Below, one piece after another: positions 7,111 through 13,771 of a stretch of DNA of 21,384 nt (the first letter of the stretch is position 1; each line of letters begins with the position of its first letter). Source of the DNA: a virus. A program made the translations under genes and the position numbers. Location of the stretch: the IMG/VR virus record IMGVR_UViG_3300010883_000601, positions 1 to 21,384 of that record; one strand, 5' to 3'. Below the pieces are notes generated by a model. That model did no database searches. It worked only from the letters and a program-made list of their open reading frames with translations, and had not been told where the DNA came from.

Positions 7111-7677
7111 ATGGCAAAACTAAAATCACTTTTAGAAGATGTTCTAAAAGAAACAAGAAGAAATAAAAGACACGAAACTATCGAGAGTGTAAGAGGGTAT
7201 GGTGGATTAGGTAGTGGATTATATAAAAATAATGTACTTGAAGTTGCATCAAAATTATCTGAAATAGCAGATGCTGCACATTCTCATATAATCGGTGAAA
7301 ATGATGAATGGTTTGATAAGATAACCGTTAATAAAAATATGAAATCACTAAAAGGTAGTGTTTCAGAATTTAAAAAAGCTGCTCTTGAATCACATAGATT
7401 AAATCAAAGAATGACTGCTTTATATGAAGATATGGGTGGAGTTCTGAATCGTTATTATGACATAGATGAAGGTCTACTTGAAGGTGACAAAGGTGATATG
7501 GATAACGATGGTAAAGACGAACCAGATGATGAAGAATATATGGATAACAAAGACAAAGCTATTAAAAAAGCAATGGGTGAGACTTACGCTAATATATCAA
7601 AAAGACCAACTAAAAGACTAAAAGATATTAATAGTGTAGTTGGTATTGGTGTTGTAGGTAATTCATTTAAGAAATAG
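7111..7677 (+). CDS. Candidate capsid-targeted protein with Ca-loop-like motif
   Basis: 188 residues. Leader MAKLKSLLEDVLKE14|T15 matches the gp21 signature. A central helical domain (about 65-118, EWFDKITVNKNMKSLKG ... LYEDMGGVLNRYYDI) resembles a region I remember from uncharacterised marine T4-like proteins. Another possible site L-L-E124|G125 precedes D129-M-D131-N-D133-G-K-D136, the DxDxDG pattern of EF-hand or dockerin calcium loops, and an acidic patch. The C-terminal 30 residues are basic. AGGAG precedes the ATG. Probably packaged and cut in two; function unknown. Confidence 0.76.
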   Translation: MAKLKSLLEDVLKETRRNKRHETIESVRGYGGLGSGLYKNNVLEVASKLSEIADAAHSHIIGENDEWFDKITVNKNMKSLKGSVSEFKKAALESHRLNQRMTALYEDMGGVLNRYYDIDEGLLEGDKGDMDNDGKDEPDDEEYMDNKDKAIKKAMGETYANISKRPTKRLKDINSVVGIGVVGNSFKK

Positions 7678-8028
7678 ATGATAGAACTTTATCATCATCT
7701 AGAACATTTGATGATGTACAGTTTATTATTATGGCAATGTACATTGAGTGTTTGGTTAATCTTAAAGTGGATTAACAAAAATTGGAAGACAAAAAAGACA
7801 TTTTCTGTTATGTCTCCAACAGAGAGTAAACAACCAATTATAAATATAGATGGTTCTTCTATTAGTGGAATGTCTACCACTAAAAAGAATATGGGACCAA
7901 TCGATGTAGATATACAAAAAAATATAGTAGTAGGTGATGTTGATAAATCAGATTTAAGTAAATCGACTGATATAACAAAAGGTAAAGTTAAAACACAGAA
8001 GGATAAGCTGAGGAGTTTAAGAAAATGA
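7678..8028 (+). CDS. Membrane-anchored protein with DVDIQ C-terminal module
   Basis: 116 residues. One hydrophobic span at about 10-31 (LMMYSLLLWQCTLSVWLILK) is followed by a polar, Ser/Thr/Lys-rich tail. The tail IDVDIQKNIVVGDVDKS ... KVKTQKDKLRSLRK matches the C-terminus of the soluble protein at 17599 (IEVDIQREIAIGNVDIS ... KVNTSKLKKLKALRK). The ATG directly follows the previous stop. The shared tail suggests a common binding partner, with this copy tethered to the membrane. Function unknown. Confidence 0.68.
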   Translation: MIELYHHLEHLMMYSLLLWQCTLSVWLILKWINKNWKTKKTFSVMSPTESKQPIINIDGSSISGMSTTKKNMGPIDVDIQKNIVVGDVDKSDLSKSTDITKGKVKTQKDKLRSLRK

Positions 8029-8231
8029 AAAAATCATTTAAAGAAACATTAAAAAACATAGGTGGTGGTCATCTACTTAAAGAAGCTTCTGGTAAAGTTT
8101 CGGTAGGATTTTCAAATACAATGGGTGCCTTATATGTAAGTAAAGGTAATCAAAAGACGGTTGAATTAAAGAAAGCTGATGTTGAAGAGATTATAAAGCA
8201 GTATAAAAAATTTAAAAGTAAAATGGACTAA
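8025..8231 (+). CDS. Small candidate internal protein
   Basis: 68 residues. The N-terminus MKKSFKETLKNIGGGHLLKE20|A21 ends in the gp21 signature followed by Ala, the favoured T4 context. The short mature part (about 48 residues) has a beta-like half (GKVSVGFSNTMGALYVSKG) and a Lys-rich helix. It overlaps both neighbours (ATGA at the start, TAATG at the end). No family recognised. Confidence 0.7.
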   Translation: MKKSFKETLKNIGGGHLLKEASGKVSVGFSNTMGALYVSKGNQKTVELKKADVEEIIKQYKKFKSKMD

Positions 8232-8515
8232 TGAATATAAGTAAAGAGGATATATTGGAAATTATTAAAGAGGAAATTCAAAAAATTAATGAAGGTCCAA
8301 GAGATTTTATCCATCATAGTCAAGCAAAGTTTTTACAAGTACCTAAAAATGATATAAATAAAGTAGGTAAACTACTTAAAAAATTTAAATGGCAGGTTGA
8401 AGTTGATACAAAACCTGTTAGAGTACCAGGGCATATTAAAGTAACTACAACAAAAAAAATCTATAATAATGTTCTTGAAATTTTAATGAAAAATAATATA
8501 AAAGTAAGAGGTTAA
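8231..8515 (+). CDS. Small candidate internal protein
   Basis: 94 residues. The leader MNISKEDILEIIKEEIQKIN ends at E21|G22, with I-N-E|G as gp21 signature. The mature part is about 73 residues, basic, with alternating beta and helix (VGKLLKKFKWQVEVDTKPV ... IKVTTTKKIYNNVLEILMK) suggesting a small folded alpha/beta domain. Start shares one base with the preceding stop. Function unknown. Confidence 0.72.
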   Translation: MNISKEDILEIIKEEIQKINEGPRDFIHHSQAKFLQVPKNDINKVGKLLKKFKWQVEVDTKPVRVPGHIKVTTTKKIYNNVLEILMKNNIKVRG

Positions 8516-8518
8516 TAT

Positions 8519-9553
8519 ATGGCTAAGGGTTTAGATTGTGGGACATCGTTTTATATAGCAGCTACAGACAAGAGTATAAAAAAACAAAGAAATGCGTTTT
8601 TAACAGTAGATGGTGAAGCTGCACAAGTAAAACGAATGTTAAAAAGACAGAGTATTCCATTTGTGGAAAAAGCAGGTAAAGTTCACATTGTTGGACAACA
8701 CGCATTTAATTATGCACAGATATTTAATACGACAGAATTAAAAAGACCTATGAAAAGTGGTCTTCTTAATCCTCAAGAACGAGATGCATTACCAGTACTA
8801 AATGCAATAGTTGGTGAATTATTAGGTAAAGCTAAAAAAGATGAAGTGTGTGTTTATTGTATACCTTCAAAACCAATTGACCAAGACAGGGAAGTTTCGT
8901 ATCACGAAGATGTATTAAGGACTATTATAGGTGGATATGGATATGATGTTAAAGTTATTGAAGAAGCAGTTGCAATAGGTTATGAGGGACTTGTAGATAA
9001 TAATCTTACAGGTATAGCTATTTCAATGGGAGCTGGTATGTGTAACATTGCTGTTATGTATGCTGGCATGTCAGCATTATCATTTTCAGTAGCTAGAGGT
9101 GGTGACTGGATTGATATTAATAGTGCAAACGATTGTGGTGTATCAACATCAAAAGTAACAGCAGTTAAAGAAAATTCAAATCAATTAGATTTGACACAGA
9201 GTAAAATACAAGATATTTATGAAGAGGGAACTGCAGAACAAAATATAGTTAATGCTATTCGTTCTTATTATGGAGCTCTTATAAATTATCTTTTAACAAA
9301 TTTAAAAAATCAATTTGAAAATACAGATAACATGCCAAACTTTCCAGATAAGATACCAATTGTTATTGGTGGTGGAACAGCATTAGTAAAAGGATTTTTA
9401 GATGTATTTCACGAGCAATTTGATGCTGAGAAATTTCCAATACCAATTAGTGACATAGTATTAATAGAAGACGCTCATACAGCAGTCTCAAGAGGCTGTT
9501 TAAGTGAAGCACAACTCATAGAGGAGGAACAAAGTGAGAAAGACAACAGTTAA
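8519..9553 (+). CDS. Actin/MreB/Hsp70-fold ATPase
   Basis: 344 residues, the usual size of prokaryotic actins. Fold motifs in order: phosphate-1 GLDCGTS (4-10), a strand-helix region with CVYCIPSKP (111-119), connect-1-like EEAVAIGYEGL (148-158), phosphate-2-like SMGAGMCNIAV (169-179), ARGGDWID (192-199) and adenosine motif IVIGGGTALVKGF (281-293). In phosphate-2 the usual Asp of DxGxGT is Ser169, so nucleotide chemistry may differ. No leader or membrane segment. It lies between the internal-protein island and the scaffold gene. Filament formation, host-cell positioning or chaperone-like head assembly are possible; only the fold is well supported. Its end overlaps the next gene by 20 bp. Confidence 0.85.
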   Translation: MAKGLDCGTSFYIAATDKSIKKQRNAFLTVDGEAAQVKRMLKRQSIPFVEKAGKVHIVGQHAFNYAQIFNTTELKRPMKSGLLNPQERDALPVLNAIVGELLGKAKKDEVCVYCIPSKPIDQDREVSYHEDVLRTIIGGYGYDVKVIEEAVAIGYEGLVDNNLTGIAISMGAGMCNIAVMYAGMSALSFSVARGGDWIDINSANDCGVSTSKVTAVKENSNQLDLTQSKIQDIYEEGTAEQNIVNAIRSYYGALINYLLTNLKNQFENTDNMPNFPDKIPIVIGGGTALVKGFLDVFHEQFDAEKFPIPISDIVLIEDAHTAVSRGCLSEAQLIEEEQSEKDNS

Positions 9554-9815
9554 AGAAGTCAAACAATGGATGAGAACTCTTGAAGAGAACAGATATAAGA
9601 AAACTTATGCATCTGATGCTCGTAGAGTTTCTTGGATGGTAAATAATAACTTATCTGAAGATTATGAAGCTATGCCTACAACTATGAGAAAAAAATGGTC
9701 TAAGGCAGCATATGGAAGAGAAAGATTTCTTGCAAAGGAATTTGTAAAACATAAAAAAGCAGAACAGAAATTGAGAGAATCGATTAGAAAAGTATTAAAA
9801 GGTTTATTAAATTAA
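9534..9815 (+). CDS. Small basic hypothetical protein
   Basis: 93 residues from a GTG start, chosen because a strong GAGGAGG (9521-9527) sits 6-7 bases upstream inside the end of the actin-like gene. The protein is basic and helical with aromatic motifs (RRVSWMVNNNLSEDYEAMP, KAAYGRERFLAKEF). Its C-terminus (LRESIRKVLKGLLN) is an amphipathic Lys/Leu helix similar in style to the leaders of the island. T-L-E-E near residue 17 is only a weak gp21-like site. The overlap implies co-translation with the actin-like protein. Function unknown. Confidence 0.75.
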   Translation: MRKTTVKEVKQWMRTLEENRYKKTYASDARRVSWMVNNNLSEDYEAMPTTMRKKWSKAAYGRERFLAKEFVKHKKAEQKLRESIRKVLKGLLN

Positions 9816-9840
9816 AATTTAGATAAAATAAGAGGTAAAA

Positions 9841-10083
9841 ATGAAACAAAAAAAGAACTTTAGGAAAAAAAAACACCCTAAAGAACAATTACAAGGTTTA
9901 CAAGTAAAGGTTTTTAATAACAATGTAGAGGGTGCTTTAAAAATATTAAAAAGGAAAGTAAAGGATAGTAATCTATTCATAGAATTAAGAGAAAGAGAAT
10001 ACTATACAAAACCTTCAGAAACTAAAAGACACAAGCACAATTTAGCAAAATTACGAAATAAATATAACTTAGAAAAAAATTAA
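9841..10083 (+). CDS. rpsU: Phage-encoded ribosomal protein bS21 homologue
   Basis: 80 residues. The core (about 22-65) matches bS21: VKVFNNNVEGALKILKRKV followed by FIELREREYYTKPSETKRHK, equal to the family's conserved N-x-x-(x)-A-L-x-x-x-K-R...R-R-x-x-Y-x-K-P-S-x-x-R pattern. bS21 sits near the anti-Shine-Dalgarno end of 16S rRNA on the 30S subunit, so a phage copy could bias initiation toward phage mRNAs. Phage bS21 genes are known in marine viruses. A basic 20-residue N-terminal extension precedes the core. It is preceded by AGAGG before the ATG and is the last gene before the scaffold promoter region. Confidence 0.85.
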   Translation: MKQKKNFRKKKHPKEQLQGLQVKVFNNNVEGALKILKRKVKDSNLFIELREREYYTKPSETKRHKHNLAKLRNKYNLEKN

Positions 10084-10106
10084 ATAAACTACTATTTTTT
10101 TGTAAA

Positions 10107-10125
10107 TTCATATATTTATATACGA
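10107..10125 (+). promoter_or_regulatory. Putative late promoter box upstream of the scaffold gene
   Basis: ttcatatatttatatacga contains TATTTATA at 10113-10120 and differs by one base from 19294-19312 upstream of the sheath gene. TATTTATA is the reverse complement of the T4 late -10 box TATAAATA. Promoter function and rightward direction are inferred from location before gp22. Confidence 0.5.
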
Positions 10126-10137
10126 ACAAACCTTAAT
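10120..10137. repeat. 18-bp intergenic repeat, copy 1
   Basis: atacgaacaaaccttaat is identical to 13692-13709. Both copies are intergenic, downstream of a stop codon and just before a hairpin. Likely a regulatory or RNA-processing element; function not known. Confidence 0.85.
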
Positions 10138-10160
10138 ACACCGTCGTTCCTATACGGTGT
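10138..10160 (+). promoter_or_regulatory. Stem-loop in the gp22 leader
   Basis: acaccgt (10138-10144) pairs with acggtgt (10154-10160) around a 9-nt loop. No T-run follows, so this is not an intrinsic terminator. It starts directly after the 18-bp repeat and may be an RNA stability or control element in the 151-bp gap 10084-10234, the longest non-coding gap in the window. The rest of that gap is AT-rich with the gp22 ribosome site (GGAG) at its end. Confidence 0.55.
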
Positions 10161-10234
10161 CTAAATATCAAAACAACGATATTATAGTTCCCAATAACTA
10201 TATTCCAAAATAATTAAAATTATGGAGAAAACAA

Positions 10235-11377
10235 ATGAGTGATATTTTAAAAGAAGCTATCGCGGATGCTAAAGCAGTTAGAGAAACAGCTTTACAAAAC
10301 GCAAAGATGGCATTACAAGAAGCATTCACTCCTCAACTTAAATCTATGCTTTCTGCAAAACTTAAAGAAGACGATATGGATGATGAAGATGATGTAGCTA
10401 TGGATGATGAAATGGGCGATGAAGAGGAAGAAGAAGTTCCTGCTGAATATGCCGATACTGATGAAATGGCTGACTATTCTGAAGACGAAATGGAAGACGA
10501 AGAAATGGGTGGCGAAGAAGATATGGGTGACGAAGAAATGGGTGACGAGGAAGGCGAAGAAGATATGGAATCTGAAAGCCTTGAACTTGAAGACATTATT
10601 CGTGAACTAGAAGATGAATTATCAGCTGATGGTGAAGAAGAGGGCGAAGAGGAAGTAGACGAGACTATTGAAGTTAATGGTGTTCGATATGCTCCAATTC
10701 GTGAAGGTGAAGATAAAGAAGATGAAGAAGAAATCGATGAGATACAGAAAAAAGGGCGTCCTGGTTACCTTAAAAAAGGTGAAGCAGACCCTGATACAGC
10801 TGCATCTGCAGGCGATTCTGTAAACGAATCTAACGAAGAGTATGAAATTAGTGATACTTTATTTGAGGAAGATGAAGATGATGATGATGATGAAGAAGTA
10901 GACGAAGGAAAAACACCATCTGTATCTTCTAACATAGGCAAGGGTGGTAATCCAGATACGAACTACGCTCCTACTGAAGACCCAGGTAAAAATAAAATTT
11001 CAGAAATAGTAACTGAGTTAGCAGAATACAAAGAAGCAGTACATTTCTTGAAAGATAAACTTCACGAAGTGAACATCTTGAATGCTAAACTATTATTCAC
11101 AAATAAATTGTTTAAAGAATATGCTCTTGATAACAATCAGAAATTAAAAGTAGTCGAAACTTTTGATAGAGCACAATCTACAAGAGAGATTAAACTTGTT
11201 TATTCTACACTTGCAGAACAATTTACAGATAATAGTAATATAATTAACAGAAAATCAATAACCGAATCAGCTAGTGCTAAATCAGGTTCAACTAAACCTT
11301 CTAAAGGGTCACGAAAAGTGATTTCTGAAGAAAGTCAAGTTGCTAATCGATTTAAGAAATTAGCTGGTATCTTATAA
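10235..11377 (+). CDS. 22: Prohead scaffold/core protein, T4 gp22-like
   Basis: 380 residues, longer than T4 gp22 (269) because of a large Asp/Glu-rich region (about 46-225). The order is N-terminal helix MSDILKE7|A8 with LQEAF a little later (both gp21-type sites), acidic low-complexity core, then a conserved-looking helical C-terminal region (about 253-325, EYKEAVHFLKDKLHEVNILN ... STREIKLVYSTLAEQF) and end ANRFKKLAGIL. Position directly before the capsid gene, acidic core and terminal helix fit the major scaffold, assembled inside the prohead and digested by gp21. GGAG precedes the ATG. Confidence 0.85.
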   Translation: MSDILKEAIADAKAVRETALQNAKMALQEAFTPQLKSMLSAKLKEDDMDDEDDVAMDDEMGDEEEEEVPAEYADTDEMADYSEDEMEDEEMGGEEDMGDEEMGDEEGEEDMESESLELEDIIRELEDELSADGEEEGEEEVDETIEVNGVRYAPIREGEDKEDEEEIDEIQKKGRPGYLKKGEADPDTAASAGDSVNESNEEYEISDTLFEEDEDDDDDEEVDEGKTPSVSSNIGKGGNPDTNYAPTEDPGKNKISEIVTELAEYKEAVHFLKDKLHEVNILNAKLLFTNKLFKEYALDNNQKLKVVETFDRAQSTREIKLVYSTLAEQFTDNSNIINRKSITESASAKSGSTKPSKGSRKVISEESQVANRFKKLAGIL

Positions 11378-11391
11378 TTGGAGAATAAATA

Positions 11392-13098
11392 ATGTCAAAT
11401 TACATTAACGAAGCGTTGTTAGACGCTAGTCCTTATAGGAAACAGAAAGATGAAGCCGGCAAACTCGTGTCAAAATGGGAAAAAACTGGCCTTCTTGAAG
11501 GTCTTAATGAGGATTTTAACAAAAGTGGAATGGCAGTTCTTCTTGAAAACCAAGCTAGACAGTTGATTAACGAGTTTAATACAACTTCACCGTCTGGTAC
11601 TGGAACAAGTAATCAAGAAGAATGGTCAGGTGTAGCTCTACCACTAGTACGAAGAATATTTTCTTCTATAGCTGCACAAGACTTTGTGTCAGTTCAACCA
11701 ATGAACTTACCATCTGGTCTAGTATTTTACTTAGACTTTAAATATGGTACTACACAAAATGGTTTTACAAAAGGTAAATCTGTATTTGGTGATACAGGTC
11801 CTTTAACAACATCAGGTTCAACTGCTCCTTATGGTGTAGGTGGATTTTATGGTGATAACGATAAAAATGGTAACATACCTGGATATGACTATACTATCAG
11901 TCAATCAGCTGTTATACCTACTGCAAGTAATTGGAGCTGGGAATCAATAGCAGTGGCAGACCATACAGTATCAGGAGCTATTGCTTTTGATTTTGATGCA
12001 GAATTATCTGCATCAGTATTAGCTGCTAAAGCTGTTGATACTTGGTTTAAAGTACATATACCTATTGGTGATTTACCAAATGCTGATTTTAAAGCTATTA
12101 GAAGCTTTCATATTGGTGGTAGTGGTTCAGCTGCAGGTCTTACAGATGGTACAGCTGTATCAGCTTCAATACCTCAATTGACTAAACTATCAGCTGACGG
12201 TGGATATGTTTCATTCGTAATAAACGCTGATTCTGAAGCTGATGTTGAACAAGATTCAGGTCTTCAAGTTGTTTATTCAAAACAACCTACTGCTGAAAAC
12301 AGAGGTGACTTTGAAGATAGATTAGGTCATTCTGATGATGGTATAGACTTAAGCATACCTCAAGTAGACCTACAACTTAATAGTTTATCTATTGTCGCTA
12401 AGACTCGTAAGCTAAAAGCTGTATGGACTCCTGAGTTAGCTCAAGACTTGAATGCTTATCACTCAGTTGATGCTGAAGCTGAATTAACTTCAATGTTAAG
12501 TGAATATATTTCAATGGAAATTGATTTAGAAATACTTGATATGTTAGTTACTGATGCTGTAACAACTGATTACTGGTCAGCTAGACCTGGTAATGACTTT
12601 AACTCTGCTACAAACACATTTGAAAACACTACCTTCACAGGTACTCGTTTTGAGTGGTGGCAGACACTTGTTGGTAAGGTACAGAAAGTATCTAACGAAA
12701 TTCATAGATTAACATTAAGAGGTGGAGCTAACTTTGTAGTTTGTGGTCCTAAGATTGCTACTATATTAGAATCTCTACCAGGCTTTATGGCTGATACTGA
12801 TGGAAATCAAATGAACTTCGCAATGGGTGTTCAAAAAGTGGGTGGATTACAAAGTAGATTTAATGTCTATAAAAATCCATATATGGCTGAAAACACAATG
12901 TTAGTTGGTTTCAGAGGAGGAAACTTCTTAGAAACTGGTGCTGTGTATGCTCCATATGTTCCATTGATTATGACACCTCTTGTATATGACCCAGAAGACT
13001 TTACACCAAGAAAAGGTGTAATGACTAGGTACGCTAAGAAAATGGTACGACCTGAGTTTTATGCTAAGATTCATTGTACTGACTTAAACCTAATATAA
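11392..13098 (+). CDS. 23: Major capsid protein, T4 gp23 family
   Basis: 568 residues (T4 gp23: 521). The block ALPLVRRIFSSIAAQDFVSV followed by QPMNLPSG aligns by eye with the T4 segment VMGMVRRAIPNLIAFDICGVQPMNSPTG. Near the C-terminus PLIMTPLVYDPEDFTPRKG and MTRYAKKMVRPEFY are typical. The N-terminal about 61 residues look like the removable delta peptide, ending L-I-N-E61|F62, where Phe after the cut is unusual compared with Ala in T4. Forms the hexameric shell after scaffold removal. GGAG precedes the ATG. A strong hairpin follows the stop. Confidence 0.95.
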   Translation: MSNYINEALLDASPYRKQKDEAGKLVSKWEKTGLLEGLNEDFNKSGMAVLLENQARQLINEFNTTSPSGTGTSNQEEWSGVALPLVRRIFSSIAAQDFVSVQPMNLPSGLVFYLDFKYGTTQNGFTKGKSVFGDTGPLTTSGSTAPYGVGGFYGDNDKNGNIPGYDYTISQSAVIPTASNWSWESIAVADHTVSGAIAFDFDAELSASVLAAKAVDTWFKVHIPIGDLPNADFKAIRSFHIGGSGSAAGLTDGTAVSASIPQLTKLSADGGYVSFVINADSEADVEQDSGLQVVYSKQPTAENRGDFEDRLGHSDDGIDLSIPQVDLQLNSLSIVAKTRKLKAVWTPELAQDLNAYHSVDAEAELTSMLSEYISMEIDLEILDMLVTDAVTTDYWSARPGNDFNSATNTFENTTFTGTRFEWWQTLVGKVQKVSNEIHRLTLRGGANFVVCGPKIATILESLPGFMADTDGNQMNFAMGVQKVGGLQSRFNVYKNPYMAENTMLVGFRGGNFLETGAVYAPYVPLIMTPLVYDPEDFTPRKGVMTRYAKKMVRPEFYAKIHCTDLNLI

Positions 13099-13109
13099 TG
13101 TAACTAAAC

Positions 13110-13139
13110 TATGAGAGCTGATTAATTTCAGCTCTCATA
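13110..13139 (+). promoter_or_regulatory. 12-bp hairpin between capsid gene and next gene
   Basis: Perfect 12-bp inverted repeat tatgagagctga / tcagctctcata with loop ttaatt. No T-run follows (taacaagg), so read-through is expected. It may protect the abundant capsid mRNA 3' end or reduce downstream expression. Confidence 0.75.
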
Positions 13140-13156
13140 TAACAAGGAGAAATGAA

Positions 13157-13681
13157 ATGGCAACATATCAAAAATCGAATGTTACACATAAAGGGTTAAA
13201 GTACAATCTTGATAATTATCATTCAATAGCAGTCGAAGCAGCACTAAATAATCCAGAGGTAGACCATTGGTATCCTAATGGAGTTGGTGCTTTAACAGAT
13301 GCAACTACTGCTTTAGTAGCTGGTACAATATACACTTATGTTGATGCTAACGGTGGTGCAAATGCATTACCAGTATTAGGTATTGGTGAAAGAATAAAAG
13401 TATTGATTAAAACAGCATCTGGAAGTACAGTTTATACCTGTGGTTCTGGTCAAACAATACATACAAGTTCTTACGCTACCTTAACTGATATTGTTAATGG
13501 TGATGCAGCATTCGCAGCAACAGCTGTTGCACTTAACAACACCTTTACAGTAAATAAAACAACTACAGGTGGATTGGGTGGAGATGAATATGATTTCATC
13601 GGTGTAACATCATCATTGATTATGATAGTAGCACGATTGAATGGTTCAGGCGCTTTAGCTTCACCATTTAGTACTGTATAA
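13157..13681 (+). CDS. Possible head accessory/decoration protein
   Basis: 174 residues, rich in Ala, Thr, Gly, Ser and Val with beta-like alternation (VLIKTASGSTVYTCGSGQT, SSLIMIVARLNGSG). One Cys, no leader. The AAGGAGA 8-13 bases before the ATG is good. Located between the capsid gene and the terminator, so probably transcribed with the capsid gene. Composition and position suggest a decoration or spike-like virion protein; no family recognised. Confidence 0.75.
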   Translation: MATYQKSNVTHKGLKYNLDNYHSIAVEAALNNPEVDHWYPNGVGALTDATTALVAGTIYTYVDANGGANALPVLGIGERIKVLIKTASGSTVYTCGSGQTIHTSSYATLTDIVNGDAAFAATAVALNNTFTVNKTTTGGLGGDEYDFIGVTSSLIMIVARLNGSGALASPFSTV

Positions 13682-13691
13682 TAGTTAAGTA

Positions 13692-13709
13692 ATACGAACA
13701 AACCTTAAT
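13692..13709. repeat. 18-bp intergenic repeat, copy 2
   Basis: Exact second copy of the 10120-10137 sequence, 11 bp after the stop of the preceding gene. It is followed by a small inverted repeat (aattgt 13707-13712 / acaatt 13717-13722) and then the terminator. Confidence 0.85.
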
Positions 13710-13731
13710 TGTGTAAACAATTGAAAAAATC

Positions 13732-13765
13732 AAAGGGAAGATTTAATTATCTTCCCTTTTTTTTT
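13732..13765 (+). terminator. Rho-independent terminator closing the capsid operon
   Basis: Perfect 11-bp stem aaagggaagat / atcttcccttt with a 6-nt loop, running into an unbroken run of nine T. Textbook intrinsic terminator geometry at the end of the gp22-gp23-13157 unit. Confidence 0.93.
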
Positions 13766-13771
13766 GTGCTC

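Noticed and set aside
10138-10160. Intrinsic terminator after bS21
   Set aside because: The 7-bp stem is not followed by a T-run, so I list it only as a stem-loop.
10084-10234. tRNA or other structured RNA gene in the largest gap
   Set aside because: No cloverleaf or T-loop sequence visible; only the promoter-like box, the 18-bp repeat and a short hairpin.
10404-10610. Basic 68-residue frame inside gp22
   Set aside because: Frame-shifted shadow of the Asp/Glu-rich repeats (GAT/GAA read as ATG/AAG/AAA).
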